Shown: positions 26,046 to 35,072, numbered from the stretch's first letter. The stretch: 64,000 bases of DNA from Chloroflexota bacterium (GCA_021323855.1 JAJPKE010000045.1:248001-312000); one strand, 5' to 3'. A program made the numbers and translations. Notes: a model not told the origin generated them from the letters alone.

Positions 26046-26801
26046 ATGGCAGATGTGGATGTCATCCATGAGGAGGCAGAGCAGCCTCAGCAGACCATTC
26101 TCGTCATCGAAGATGAGAAGAGTATCTCCCAACTGGTGCGGCTCTATCTGGAACAGGCGGGCTTCCGCGTGGTTTCAGCGGCGGATGGTCCGAGTGGCCT
26201 GGGGCTGCACACGCGCGAGCAACCGGCGCTGGTGATCCTCGATCTGATGCTGCCGGGGCTGGATGGCTGGGAGGTTTGTCGCCGTATCCGCCAGCAGGGG
26301 AACACACCGGTGTTGATGCTGACGGCGCGGCAGACCGAGGAAGACCGCATTCAAGGGCTGGACCTGGGCGCCGACGATTACGTGACGAAGCCATTCAGCC
26401 CGCGCGAACTGGTCAGCCGGGTGCGCGCGATCCTGCGGCGAGCAACCCCTGCCACCACTGAAGAGCCGAACGCGGTGCTGCAGTATCCGGGGCTGAGCAT
26501 CTATCCCGCCGCGCGGCGCGTGGAGGCGCAGGGCCAGCCGGTGACACTGACGGCGAAGGAGTTTGATCTGCTGCTGCTCTTTGCGCGCACGCCAAATACA
26601 GTGTTCACACGCGAGGAGTTGCTCAGCCGCATCTGGGGCTACGACTATCTTGGCGACAGCCGGACGGTGGATGTGCATATCGGTACGTTGCGCAAGAAAA
26701 TCGAGCAGAATCCAGCCCAGCCGCGCTTCATCAAAACGTTGTATCGGGTCGGCTATCTTTTCGATCCGACTGCTGCGCAAAATGGTGGAGGCGACGCATA
26801 A
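26046..26801 (+). CDS. OmpR/PhoB-family response regulator
   Basis: A two-component regulator of about 251 residues: receiver domain with ILVIEDEKSISQL, phosphoacceptor Asp in LVILDLMLPGLDG, TAR and the Lys of YVTKPFSPREL; then a winged-helix DNA-binding domain (LTAKEFDLLLLFARTP, SRTVDVHIGTLRKKIE, RFIKTLYRVGYLF). ATG 26046 is used; a GTG at 26037 is in frame but lies only 1-2 nt from the GGGAGA ribosome-binding sequence. It follows the MacB-like permease by 37 nt and precedes its probable partner kinase, so it likely controls the export cluster. Confidence 0.94.
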   Translation: MADVDVIHEEAEQPQQTILVIEDEKSISQLVRLYLEQAGFRVVSAADGPSGLGLHTREQPALVILDLMLPGLDGWEVCRRIRQQGNTPVLMLTARQTEEDRIQGLDLGADDYVTKPFSPRELVSRVRAILRRATPATTEEPNAVLQYPGLSIYPAARRVEAQGQPVTLTAKEFDLLLLFARTPNTVFTREELLSRIWGYDYLGDSRTVDVHIGTLRKKIEQNPAQPRFIKTLYRVGYLFDPTAAQNGGGDA

Positions 26802-26831
26802 TACCTACGAGTTGGATGAGATACGCGCGAC

Positions 26832-28409
26832 GTGAATGGCGTGAACACTATGAGCGACATGAACGATACAAAGCAAGAGCAGAAACGCCCGCGCAGGTTC
26901 CCACTCTCCACGAGCAGCCTCTGGGTGCAGATGGCTGTTGGCTCGGCGCTGATTGCGCTGGCTGCCGTGCTGGTGGTGTCGCTGGCGGCGTCGCTGAGCA
27001 TTGGCATCTCATTCGAGCATTACCGGCGCACCCAACTCGTCAACGAGGTGCATCAGCTTGCCAGCCTCATCGAGCAGCGCGCCAGCGAACTCCTTCCCAG
27101 CGGCGCGACCAGCCTCAGTGATGGCCCAAAAGGTACCCTCCAGTTGATTCCTCCAGCAAAAAGCGGGCGCTTTCAGCAGGAAAATTTGTGGGCGATGGAT
27201 GCCACAGGCGCGCTGCTCATGGCGCCGCGCACTGGCACGCAGAGCGGTGAGGTGTCACCTTCGGATGCCACAGAAATCATATCGGCGCTGCGCACCGCCC
27301 TACAAGGGCAATCGAATGACGGCGCGCTCTCCCACAGCGCGGTTCCCTGGCTCTCGCAACGCTACTATGCCACCGCTCCGGTGCGGCTCGGATCAGCGGC
27401 GAATGCGCCGATCATCGGCGCGGTCGCCCTCTCATCGTTGCCACGCGCAGACCTGGGTGTGGTGTTCGTCTCCGGAACCAGCACGGCGATTCTCTTCTCC
27501 GGCCTGCTGGCGGCGCTGCTGGCGGCGCTGGGCGCGATGTTCTTTGCGCGGCGGCTCATCAGACCGCTGGACCATCTGACGGCGGCGACGGCGCGCATGA
27601 CCAGCGGCGATTATAGCGTGCGAGTGGACGTTTCTGCGCCAGATGAGTTGCGCAGGCTCGCCAACACCTTCAATGAGATGGCGGCGACGCTGGAACGCGA
27701 TGTCAGCGAACTGCACCGGCTGGAACAACTGCGCCGCGAACTGGTGGCGAATGTCTCGCATGAACTGGCGACGCCGCTGACGGCGATTCAGGGCTATACG
27801 GAGGCGCTGGCCGATGGCGTCATCCATGACCCCGCCGGACGCGAGGAGTCCACCCGGATGATCGCGCGTGAGGCGGCGCGACTGCGGCGGCTGGTGGACC
27901 AGTTGCGGCAGGTGGCGCTCTTCGAGGCAGGCGCGGAACGGCTGGACTGCGCGCCGCTGGCGTTGCCACCGGTGATCGCCGATACGCTGGAGGTGCTGGC
28001 GCCGGCCCTGGAACGCAAACAGGTCGCCATCGAGAATAGCGTGCCGGAGCATCTGCCAGCCGTCAACGCCGATAGTGACCGCCTGATCGAGATTTTGCTC
28101 AACCTCTTCGACAATGCGCTCCGCCACACACCGGAGGGCGGGCGCATCAGCGTCAGCGCCCAGCCGGATAGAGCGTTCGTGCGTGTCTCCATCGCTGATA
28201 CCGGCGAAGGCATCGCACCGGAGGAACGCGAACACATCTTCGACCGCTTCTACCGGCTGGACGCTTCGCGGAGCGCGGAGACCGGCGGCAGCGGGCTGGG
28301 GCTGGCCATCGTGCGCGCGCTGGTGGAGGCGCATGGCGGCACGATTCAGGCGGGCGAGGCGCCAGACGGTGGCGCGGAGTTCAGCTTCACGCTGCCGCTG
28401 GCAAAATAA
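26832..28409 (+). CDS. Membrane sensor histidine kinase with HAMP domain
   Basis: A 525-residue kinase. Two membrane helices (VGSALIALAAVLVVSLAASL near 35-55; TAILFSGLLAALLAALGAMF near 215-235) enclose an extracytoplasmic sensor of about 150 residues. Then a HAMP linker (RRLIRPLDHLTAATARMTSG), the H-box NVSHELATPLTAIQGYTEAL, N-box LFDNALRHTPEG, G1 IADTGEGIAPEE, F-box IFDRFYRLD, and G2 GGSGLGLAIVRA. The GTG/ATG start is ambiguous (ATGs at 26850 and 26859 are also possible) and no good ribosome-binding site is seen. Directly follows the OmpR-type regulator, so it is its likely partner, sensing an envelope signal linked to the adjacent exporter. Confidence 0.94.
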   Translation: MNGVNTMSDMNDTKQEQKRPRRFPLSTSSLWVQMAVGSALIALAAVLVVSLAASLSIGISFEHYRRTQLVNEVHQLASLIEQRASELLPSGATSLSDGPKGTLQLIPPAKSGRFQQENLWAMDATGALLMAPRTGTQSGEVSPSDATEIISALRTALQGQSNDGALSHSAVPWLSQRYYATAPVRLGSAANAPIIGAVALSSLPRADLGVVFVSGTSTAILFSGLLAALLAALGAMFFARRLIRPLDHLTAATARMTSGDYSVRVDVSAPDELRRLANTFNEMAATLERDVSELHRLEQLRRELVANVSHELATPLTAIQGYTEALADGVIHDPAGREESTRMIAREAARLRRLVDQLRQVALFEAGAERLDCAPLALPPVIADTLEVLAPALERKQVAIENSVPEHLPAVNADSDRLIEILLNLFDNALRHTPEGGRISVSAQPDRAFVRVSIADTGEGIAPEEREHIFDRFYRLDASRSAETGGSGLGLAIVRALVEAHGGTIQAGEAPDGGAEFSFTLPLAK

Positions 28410-28596
28410 AAATCCTCTCGGTCTCTCGACCAAGCGCGGCATCCGCCTGGAGACTGAGCTGGAATCCCCTCAGAGACGGTTCTGGATTTCGCTGCTGGCG
28501 TGTACGCTATGGATGTTGGCGATGACAACAACGACACGACATCCAGCGGCCATGCGAAAACGAAGCCGCTGTCCATAACAAACGGGGGAACGAACA

Positions 28597-28971
28597 ATGC
28601 ACGCGATAGCAACCACAGAAGCGATTGCAACTATTGAGAACGAGGAACAGATCGAGGTAGTTCAGGCAACTCAGGTGGCTCCTAGTGTTGAAATAGAGAC
28701 GGCACAGGTGAAACCGGCGGGCAAGTGGCAGCGCCTCTGCACGCAACTCCGGCAGTGGATCGAAGAGCCGGGCGATCATCACGGCGGTCACCATGGTGGT
28801 GACGGAGACGACAATGGTGATGGCGGCGATGACGATGAGTTGGACGGCGACCTGACACTGCGCGGGCTGGCCCCCACGCCGCTCCACTTCGGCTACGATG
28901 GCGCTGACACCTTCCTGGCGACGATGCTGGAAGAAGCGGTCATCTACGCCGAAGAAGCAAGACGGCTGTAG
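28597..28971 (+). CDS. Small hypothetical protein with His/Gly/Asp-rich centre
   Basis: A 124-residue unknown protein with a good ribosome-binding site (GGGGGAAC before ATG). The N-terminal third is Glu/Thr/Val-rich, followed by a short basic helix (KWQRLCTQLRQWIEEP). A low-complexity segment DHHGGHHGGDGDDNGDGGDD looks suited to bind divalent metal. The C-terminal 35 residues (TLRGLAPTPLHFGYDG then FLATMLEEAVIYAEEA) look folded. No signal peptide. It sits between the two-component kinase and an NRAMP-like transporter on the opposite strand, so a metal-related role is tempting but is only an inference. Confidence 0.6.
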   Translation: MHAIATTEAIATIENEEQIEVVQATQVAPSVEIETAQVKPAGKWQRLCTQLRQWIEEPGDHHGGHHGGDGDDNGDGGDDDELDGDLTLRGLAPTPLHFGYDGADTFLATMLEEAVIYAEEARRL

Positions 28972-28988
28972 AAGTAACAACCAGTTAG

Positions 28989-29028
28989 TTCCCCTCTCCT
29001 CGCGGGAGAGGGGGTCAGGGGGTGAGGT
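28989..29028. repeat. Dispersed C-rich hairpin repeat, copy 3
   Basis: TTCCCCTCTCCTCGCGGGAG followed by AGGGGGTCAGGGGGTGAGG. Same element in inverted orientation to copy at 35073. It lies between convergent genes and may also terminate transcription. Confidence 0.7.
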
Positions 29029-29036
29029 CTCCCTAC

Positions 29037-30440
29037 TCATTGCCCAATGAAGAGCGCGACGACCGTGACGATGGCGGCAATGCCCATCAGTCCAGTCGCC
29101 AGCCAGCCGACGATATTCCCCAGCGGACCGTTGGTGTGTTCGCCCATAATGGCGTGGTTGTTGGCGACCAGCAGGATCAGCGCCAGCAGTGGCACCGCGA
29201 CGATGCCGTTGATGACAGCAGTGTAGACCAGCGCGGCGATGGGATTGATGCCCAGCAGATTGAGCAGCAAGCCAACGATAGTCGCCAGCGCAATGACTCC
29301 ATAGAAGCCGCGCGCCTGCGTAACCGTTCTGGCAAGTCCTTCATGCCAGCCGAACGCTTCGGCCACGCCATACGCCGCTGAGCCGGCCAGCACTGGAATC
29401 GCCAGCAGGCCGGTGCCGACGATGCCGAGGGCGAAGATCAATTCAGCGAACTGCCCGGCATGCGGAAAGCTGTGGACGAGTGGCGTCAACGCCTGCGCCG
29501 CCTGGTCCGCCGTCTGGATGGACGTTATGCCGTGCGTATACAGTGTGCTGCCGGTTGCCATGATGATGAACCAGGTTGTAACCTCGGACGCCAGCATGCC
29601 CAGGAAGGTATCCAACCGGAGCCTGCGCACCTGCAAGCCAAGCGCCTGTTTCTCGCGGGCGGCGTCTCCGTTGTGCTGGTTGCGGTGGTGCAGTTCCGCC
29701 TCCTCGACCTCCTCAGACGCCTGCCAGAAAAAGAGGTAGGGCGAGATCGTCGTGCCCAGCAGGCCCACCACCAACGCCAGGAAAGCTGGCGTAAACCGGA
29801 TGGTCGGCACAACTGTTTTGAGGAGCAGCGATCCCCAATCAGGCTGGATGATGATGCCGGTGATGATATAGGCGAAGAGCGAGAAGGTCAGCACCTTGAG
29901 GATGCGTGCGTAGTAGCGATAGGGCACGAAGATTTCCAGCGCCAGCATCCCCAGCGTAAAGGCGAGCAGCAGCGGCACGAACGGCAGCGGGATGAGCAAC
30001 TGCGTAGCGGCCACCATCGCGCCCAGGTCCGCGCCGACGTTAATCGTGTTTGCCACCACCAACAGGCCCACCGTAGCGAAGAGGATGCGGCGGCTATAGT
30101 GCTTGCGCACGATGCCAGCAATTCCCTGCCCCGTTACCAGCCCGATGCGCCCACACATCTCCTGAACGGCGATCATCAGCGGCAACATGTAGAGCGCCAG
30201 CCAGAGCTGGCTGGGTCCATAGGCTGCGCCAGACTGTGAATAGGTGCCGATGCCGGAGGGGTCATCGTCGGCGGCGCCGGTAATCAGCCCAGGCCCCAAT
30301 ATGCGAAAGAAGCGGTTGAGCGTGCGCAGTGGTTGCGGCTGGCCGCGATGTCTGGTAAACACGCGCTGCCGGGATGAAGCAGAGGACAGTGCAGGCGCAG
30401 TGGGGGCTTGCGGCTCAACGATGGGCGGCTCTTGGGCCAT
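29037..30440 (-). CDS. NRAMP-like divalent metal transporter
   Basis: A 467-residue inner-membrane protein of the NRAMP superfamily with about 11 helices. TM1 reads LGPGLITGAADDDPSGIGTY: the Asp-Pro of the canonical DPGN metal site is kept but the rest is SGI. TM6 reads LGTTISPYLFFWQASEE, lacking the Met-Pro-His of classical Mn/Fe NRAMPs. Such changes mark a divergent NRAMP-related clade common in soil bacteria, so metal specificity (Mn, Fe, Mg or other) is uncertain. A basic/Gln-rich N-terminus (RQRVFTRHRGQPQPLR) precedes TM1. The gene follows, 53 nt downstream on the same strand, a receiver-like protein that may be co-transcribed. Confidence 0.92.
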   Translation of the reverse strand: MAQEPPIVEPQAPTAPALSSASSRQRVFTRHRGQPQPLRTLNRFFRILGPGLITGAADDDPSGIGTYSQSGAAYGPSQLWLALYMLPLMIAVQEMCGRIGLVTGQGIAGIVRKHYSRRILFATVGLLVVANTINVGADLGAMVAATQLLIPLPFVPLLLAFTLGMLALEIFVPYRYYARILKVLTFSLFAYIITGIIIQPDWGSLLLKTVVPTIRFTPAFLALVVGLLGTTISPYLFFWQASEEVEEAELHHRNQHNGDAAREKQALGLQVRRLRLDTFLGMLASEVTTWFIIMATGSTLYTHGITSIQTADQAAQALTPLVHSFPHAGQFAELIFALGIVGTGLLAIPVLAGSAAYGVAEAFGWHEGLARTVTQARGFYGVIALATIVGLLLNLLGINPIAALVYTAVINGIVAVPLLALILLVANNHAIMGEHTNGPLGNIVGWLATGLMGIAAIVTVVALFIGQ

Positions 30441-30493
30441 ACGTTCCTGCTCCTTCTCTCATTCTCTCATGCAGTATCGCTCAATGGCGCTTG

Positions 30494-31159
30494 CTAATGG
30501 CCATGTCCGTCGGTCGCTACCGCGCGCCAGGAGATGAGTGGGGCCAGCTCGCGGAAGCGCAGTAGCAGGCGCAGGGTCAGCCAGAAGCTCTGGGGAGACA
30601 GCGGCTCAACCAGCACATGACTTGCGCCCAACTGGAACGCGCGGATTTTCTGCGTCATCGTGATGGATGGCGTGACGATCATCACCAGCGCCTGTTGCGT
30701 GATGTGTAACTCCTGGAGGCGCGCAAGAAATGGCTTCTGGTCGCTCTCCTGGAGGGAGTCGGAGAGATCATGGTCCATCACCAGGACATCGGGAGTCTCC
30801 GCCAGGCGATAGGGGTCCGCTGGCCGCCGGATAAACTGCGCAAGGGCGTCGTCTTGCGACGAAACACTGCGTATTCTCGCATCGAGCGGCGCTGCCCCAA
30901 TCAGCGCCGCCATCTGTCCGGGTCGTGTCTCCATGAAGAGGATATTGCATGGCGTTCGCCAGGTTGGTGGCGTGATAGGGCGGCGCTGGCGTGCGCTTGC
31001 CAGGGGTGAAACTGCGCCATCGCCAGGCGTCTGGTGAGGAAGCTCGTCACGCTGGCCCGGCTGGAGATTGCGAGTGACACCCCCAGAGCCGTCGTGGATG
31101 GCGTATTGATCTTGTTTGCCTGCGTGCAATTCCGGTCCCTGCTCTCCCACTTTGCGCAC
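30494..31159 (-). CDS. Degenerate receiver-domain protein
   Basis: A 221-residue product. The last 150 residues have the alternating beta/alpha pattern of a CheY-like receiver: CNILFMETRPGQMAALIG, an Asp in DVLVMDHDLSDSL at the phosphorylation position, ALVMIVTPS with the Thr-like position, and SHVLVEPLSPQSF where the conserved lysine is replaced by glutamate (normally K-P). It also lacks the acidic pair in the first loop. It is probably a non-phosphorylatable pseudo-receiver. The first 65 residues are low-complexity and may not be translated; the GTG start is uncertain. It lies 53 nt upstream of the NRAMP-like gene and diverges from an MMPL-type transporter. Confidence 0.65.
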   Translation of the reverse strand: MRKVGEQGPELHAGKQDQYAIHDGSGGVTRNLQPGQRDELPHQTPGDGAVSPLASARQRRPITPPTWRTPCNILFMETRPGQMAALIGAAPLDARIRSVSSQDDALAQFIRRPADPYRLAETPDVLVMDHDLSDSLQESDQKPFLARLQELHITQQALVMIVTPSITMTQKIRAFQLGASHVLVEPLSPQSFWLTLRLLLRFRELAPLISWRAVATDGHGH

Positions 31160-31204
31160 GCACTACATACACAGGCGATTCGCTGCTATCAGCCTACCAC
31201 GACC

Positions 31205-31255
31205 GGCCAATAAGAGCAATGGGCAGTTATTATGCTTCGCAATTGCCCATTGGCC
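31205..31255. promoter_or_regulatory. Nested inverted repeat in the divergent region
   Basis: CAATGGGCA (31217-31225) and TGCCCATTG (31244-31252) form a long stem (extendable by GTT/AAT), and GGCCAAT (31205-31211) can compete with ATTGGCC (31249-31255). It may be an operator or attenuator between the receiver-like gene and the MMPL gene. Confidence 0.4.
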
Positions 31256-31453
31256 TCATGAGCTTTACTCTGGCCAAACGCGCATTTCGAGGATGACGCT
31301 TTCCGCATCATTTTGCTATGCTCATCAAGGAACTGTCATCGCAGACGGCGCTTCACTGCGCGCTCATGCGTTCAGCGGCCCGCCGTCCGCCGGTACAACC
31401 CTCCTTGCACACTGTTTGGCAAGGTGTATCGCTGCAAAAAGGCAGGTTTCAGT

Positions 31454-33883
31454 ATGGCTCTCCAACAGGGGAAAACTTCCTCTGGCGCCCGCATGAAGTC
31501 GCGTGGCGCATCTGCTCCATCCCTCGAAGAACACGGTTTGTATCGCCTTGGGGTGAGTTACGGACGCGCGGTGTACCGGTTCCGCTGGCCGGTCATTGCG
31601 GCCTGGGTTGTCCTTCTGCTCGCAAGCATTCCACTTGCCAGCAAGCTTCCTAGCGTTTTGAGTGGCGGCGGCTATTCGTTTGAAAACAGCGATTCTATCA
31701 AAGCCGCCAATATCCTGGTGGATAAACTGCATTATCCCCAGGAGCAGGTGTTCCTCGTTTTCCATTCGGCGGATACCCCTGCTACCGATCCCGTGTATCA
31801 GCAAGAGATTGCCGCCGTCATAGCGAAGGTCAGGACGCTTCCCCACGTCACTGGCGTCATCCCTGGCGGCGCCGGCAAGGACGGTAAAACAGTCTTGCTG
31901 CTGGTCAATTTCAACGAGGACGCAGACGCCGTGACGAGGCAGTTGCCGGATATCCGCAAGCTCTTGCCCACCGGCAACGCCGCCAGCCCTGCCAGTGTCT
32001 ATCTGACGGGCGATGTCGCCGTCTATGATGAGCTGACGCAGGTGGTGCAGCAGGACACGGAGAAAGCTGATGCTTCGGCGTTGCCCATTGCCTTGCTCGT
32101 GTTACTGATCGTGTTCGGGACGTTGGTGGCCGCTGTAATGCCGCTGGCGCTGGCGCTGGTGGCCGTGCCAGTTTCGCTGGCGCTGGTCTATCTGGTTGCG
32201 CAGCATATGACGACCAACGTCTCCGTCCTGAGCATTGCTTCGATCATTGGTCTCGGCCTTTCAATAGACTACAGCCTGTTTCTGATTCGCCGCTTCCGCG
32301 AAGAACTGGCGCACGGACGCGAGGTCCGCGAAGCGGTCGCCTGGACCGTCGCAACCGCAGGCGAAGCAATTCTCTTCAGCGGCCTGACGGTGATCGTTGG
32401 CTTCTGTGGCATGCTCCTGATTGGTGTCCAGGTGATGACCTCGTTCGGATTGGGCGGCATCTTTGTTGTCGTGGCAGCAGTCCTGGCGGCGCTGACGCTG
32501 TTGCCCGCGCTGCTGAGCGTGCTGGGACCACGCATCAATGCGTTGCGCGTGCCTCTAGTTGGCCGTCTTGCGCAGGTAGGCGCAGACAAGCGTGCGGGGG
32601 GAGATGGAGAGGAACGAGAGGAACAGGAGGAACAGGGCGATCAGCGTGGATTCTGGCATGCCTGGGCAATGGGGGTGATGCGGCGCCCTCTCCTGATTAT
32701 TGTGTTGGTGGCGGCGCTGTTGCTGGGGCTGGGCTGGCCGGTGCTGCAAATGACTATTGGCACACCGTCCGCCTCAGTCTTGCCGTCGAACACGCAGGCC
32801 AGCCAAGGATTGAAGCTCTTGCAAGAGCAGTTTCCCTCTGCCGCGAACGATCCTATCTACATCGTCGTACAGACGGATGACCATTCGAGCCTGATGTCGG
32901 CGCAGCATCTCGCGCAGATCGCACAGTTGACGAACTGGCTGGATGCGCAGCCGCACATCACCAGCGTGAGCAGCCTGACGCAGCCACCCGCGCAGCCCGG
33001 CGCGCCGGTGCCCACGGCGGCGCAACTGATTGCGCTCTACACCAGCGGCGCCTACCAACAACATCCGGCGCTGGCGCAGTTTGTCGCCGCCAATGCCGCC
33101 GGTGATACGACGCTGATAACGGCAACCGCCAATACGAAGTTGGATAGCGACGCTGGAAAAGCGCTGATTGACCACATTCGCGGTGCTGGCCCCGCGCAGG
33201 CGCAGGGAATGACGATGTTGGTCGGTGGATTTCAGGCCGTCAGCCTGGATTTCAACCGCTATCTCTATGGCAACTTCCCCAAGGCAATCGCCTTCATTCT
33301 GATTGCCACCTTCCTGCTGCTGTTGCTCATGTTCCGTTCGCTGCTGTTGCCGCTCAAGGCTGTGCTGATGAACATTCTCTCGATCAGCGCGGCATATGGC
33401 GTATTGGTGATCGTCTTTCAATGGGGGCATCTCTCCGGCTTGCTAGGCTTCACGCCCGAAGGATTCATCGAGTCCACCGTGCCGATCCTGCTGTTCTGCA
33501 TCCTTTTCGGTCTCTCGATGGATTATGAAGTGTTCCTGCTCTCGCGCATTCGTGAAGAGTGGTTGCGCACGCATAACAATCGCTATGCAGTCGCGCAGGG
33601 ATTGGAAAAGACCGGCGGCGTGATTACCAACGCAGCGATTATCTTCACCATCGTCACCGCAGCCATCAGCTTCACGACCATCATCACCGCCAAAGAGATG
33701 GGTATCGGCATGACAGTAGCGGTGCTGGTGGATGCAACGATCATTCGCTCATTGTTGGTGCCCGCGACGATGCGCCTCTTGGGTCGCTGGAATTGGTGGC
33801 TGCCGGGGCGCCCGCTGCCTATCGAACGACCTGCGCCCGATCTGGCAAGTGGGACGAAGGCGGTATCTGGTGAGTTCCGGTGA
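31454..33883 (+). CDS. MMPL/RND-family transporter
   Basis: An 809-residue membrane protein with two repeats of one large extracytoplasmic loop and about five or six helices, as in MmpL/YdfJ transporters. The first helix is RWPVIAAWVVLLLASIPLA. The two conserved proton-relay Asp-Tyr sites are present: GLGLSIDYSLFLIRRF and LFGLSMDYEVFLLSRI. A cytoplasmic loop of charged Glu/Gln residues (GEEREEQEEQGDQ) separates the halves. The substrate is likely lipidic or a small toxic molecule. ATG 31454 follows GGCAGG; the open frame further upstream (31313) has implausible residues, and ATG 31493 is an alternative. A 9-bp inverted repeat follows the stop. Confidence 0.93.
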   Translation: MALQQGKTSSGARMKSRGASAPSLEEHGLYRLGVSYGRAVYRFRWPVIAAWVVLLLASIPLASKLPSVLSGGGYSFENSDSIKAANILVDKLHYPQEQVFLVFHSADTPATDPVYQQEIAAVIAKVRTLPHVTGVIPGGAGKDGKTVLLLVNFNEDADAVTRQLPDIRKLLPTGNAASPASVYLTGDVAVYDELTQVVQQDTEKADASALPIALLVLLIVFGTLVAAVMPLALALVAVPVSLALVYLVAQHMTTNVSVLSIASIIGLGLSIDYSLFLIRRFREELAHGREVREAVAWTVATAGEAILFSGLTVIVGFCGMLLIGVQVMTSFGLGGIFVVVAAVLAALTLLPALLSVLGPRINALRVPLVGRLAQVGADKRAGGDGEEREEQEEQGDQRGFWHAWAMGVMRRPLLIIVLVAALLLGLGWPVLQMTIGTPSASVLPSNTQASQGLKLLQEQFPSAANDPIYIVVQTDDHSSLMSAQHLAQIAQLTNWLDAQPHITSVSSLTQPPAQPGAPVPTAAQLIALYTSGAYQQHPALAQFVAANAAGDTTLITATANTKLDSDAGKALIDHIRGAGPAQAQGMTMLVGGFQAVSLDFNRYLYGNFPKAIAFILIATFLLLLLMFRSLLLPLKAVLMNILSISAAYGVLVIVFQWGHLSGLLGFTPEGFIESTVPILLFCILFGLSMDYEVFLLSRIREEWLRTHNNRYAVAQGLEKTGGVITNAAIIFTIVTAAISFTTIITAKEMGIGMTVAVLVDATIIRSLLVPATMRLLGRWNWWLPGRPLPIERPAPDLASGTKAVSGEFR

Positions 33884-33891
33884 GTGACTTT

Positions 33892-33923
33892 CGTCATGAT
33901 GCGCTCATGCCTCAATCATGACG
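33892..33923. terminator. Inverted repeat after the MMPL gene
   Basis: CGTCATGAT (33892-33900) and ATCATGACG (33915-33923), a perfect 9-bp stem with a 14-nt loop, starting 9 nt after the stop codon. No T-run, so it could be an operator for the following ABC gene instead. Confidence 0.4.
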
Positions 33924-34106
33924 CATGATGACTCATATCGTGACCAACGATACTGAACTGTTGCCCATCCCCGGTGCTATGCTTCTGGCGTACTGCATCG
34001 GGAGATGTGTCCGGCGTGGGGCTGTGGAGAAAGCACCTTCGCGCCGGATACTCCTCCACAGGTGTATTCACGAATTCACAGCTACGTCAGGGGAGATAGG
34101 GCAGGA

Positions 34107-35072
34107 ATGGCGACAAAATCAGCAGCATCCAATATATCCAGCGCGTCGGGCACATCCAGCGCAATTGTCGCTGAGAATTTGCGCAAGACCTACGGCAGCA
34201 CCAAAGCCGTGGACGGCATCAGCCTGGAGGTGCGCCACGGCGAAATCTTTGGCATGCTTGGCCCCAACGGCGCGGGCAAGTCCACCACGATTGAGATGAT
34301 CGAGGGGTTGCGCGCGCCTGATTCGGGGCATATCGTCGTGTTAGGGCTGGCGCAGCCACGCGACGCCACTGCCATCAAGCAGCGCATCGGCATCCAGCTT
34401 CAGACGACCTCGCTGTATCCGAAGCTCACCGTCACCGAGATTCTCGACCTCTTCCACAAGTTCTATAAGAACCGCAAGATGCTCACGACCGAGGATCTCA
34501 TCAGAATCGTGGACCTGGATGAGAAACGCAATACACGCAGCAAAGACCTCTCCGGCGGCCAGAAGCAACGCCTGAGTGTGGCGCTGGCGTTGGTCAACGA
34601 TCCCGATATCGTTTTCCTGGATGAGCCGACCACCGGCATGGACCCGCAGGCGCGGCGCCAGCTCTGGGATGTCGTGCTGGACTTGAAGAGCCAGGGCAAG
34701 ACGATTTTGCTGACGACACACTATATGGAAGAGGCGGAGAAGCTCTGCGACCGTGTTGCCATTGTGGACCACGGCCATATCATCGAAACCGGCTCGCCCA
34801 ATGAGTTGATTCACCGCTATTTCAGCGATACGGCCATTGAGTTCCAGGATAGCCAGCATGCCGGTCTGGACGCCTATCGCCAGCTTGCCGGTGTCAGCAG
34901 CGTCAGCGGTGAAGATGGACGCGTTCTGCTCTATAGCTCAGACGTTCCCCGCACGATGGCCGCGCTGCTCGAACGTGAATCCGGCAGCAACGCGCTGCGC
35001 GACCTCAACGTGCGTACCGCGACACTCGAAGACGTTTTCCTGAAGCTTACCGGGCGCGCGTTGCGGGATTAG
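34107..35072 (+). CDS. ABC-2 type exporter ATP-binding protein
   Basis: The ATPase (321 residues) of an ABC-2 exporter. ATG 34107 is used (GGGCAGGA region immediately upstream and GGAG at -11); the open frame before it looks non-coding. Motifs: GPNGAGKSTTIE (Walker A), LQTTSLYPKLTV (Q-loop region), DLSGGQKQRLSVALAL (signature), IVFLDEPTTGMDP (Walker B), TTHYMEEAE (H-loop). A C-terminal extension of about 90 residues (TAIEFQDSQHAGLDAYRQLA) is of the kind found in DrrA-like drug and daunorubicin exporters. It works with the permease encoded at 35240; the two are separated by a repeat-filled 167-nt gap. Confidence 0.95.
   Translation: MATKSAASNISSASGTSSAIVAENLRKTYGSTKAVDGISLEVRHGEIFGMLGPNGAGKSTTIEMIEGLRAPDSGHIVVLGLAQPRDATAIKQRIGIQLQTTSLYPKLTVTEILDLFHKFYKNRKMLTTEDLIRIVDLDEKRNTRSKDLSGGQKQRLSVALALVNDPDIVFLDEPTTGMDPQARRQLWDVVLDLKSQGKTILLTTHYMEEAEKLCDRVAIVDHGHIIETGSPNELIHRYFSDTAIEFQDSQHAGLDAYRQLAGVSSVSGEDGRVLLYSSDVPRTMAALLERESGSNALRDLNVRTATLEDVFLKLTGRALRD

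Noticed and set aside
27432-28442. Minus-strand ORF antisense to the HAMP kinase
   Set aside because: Shadow of the histidine kinase gene, no domain similarity.
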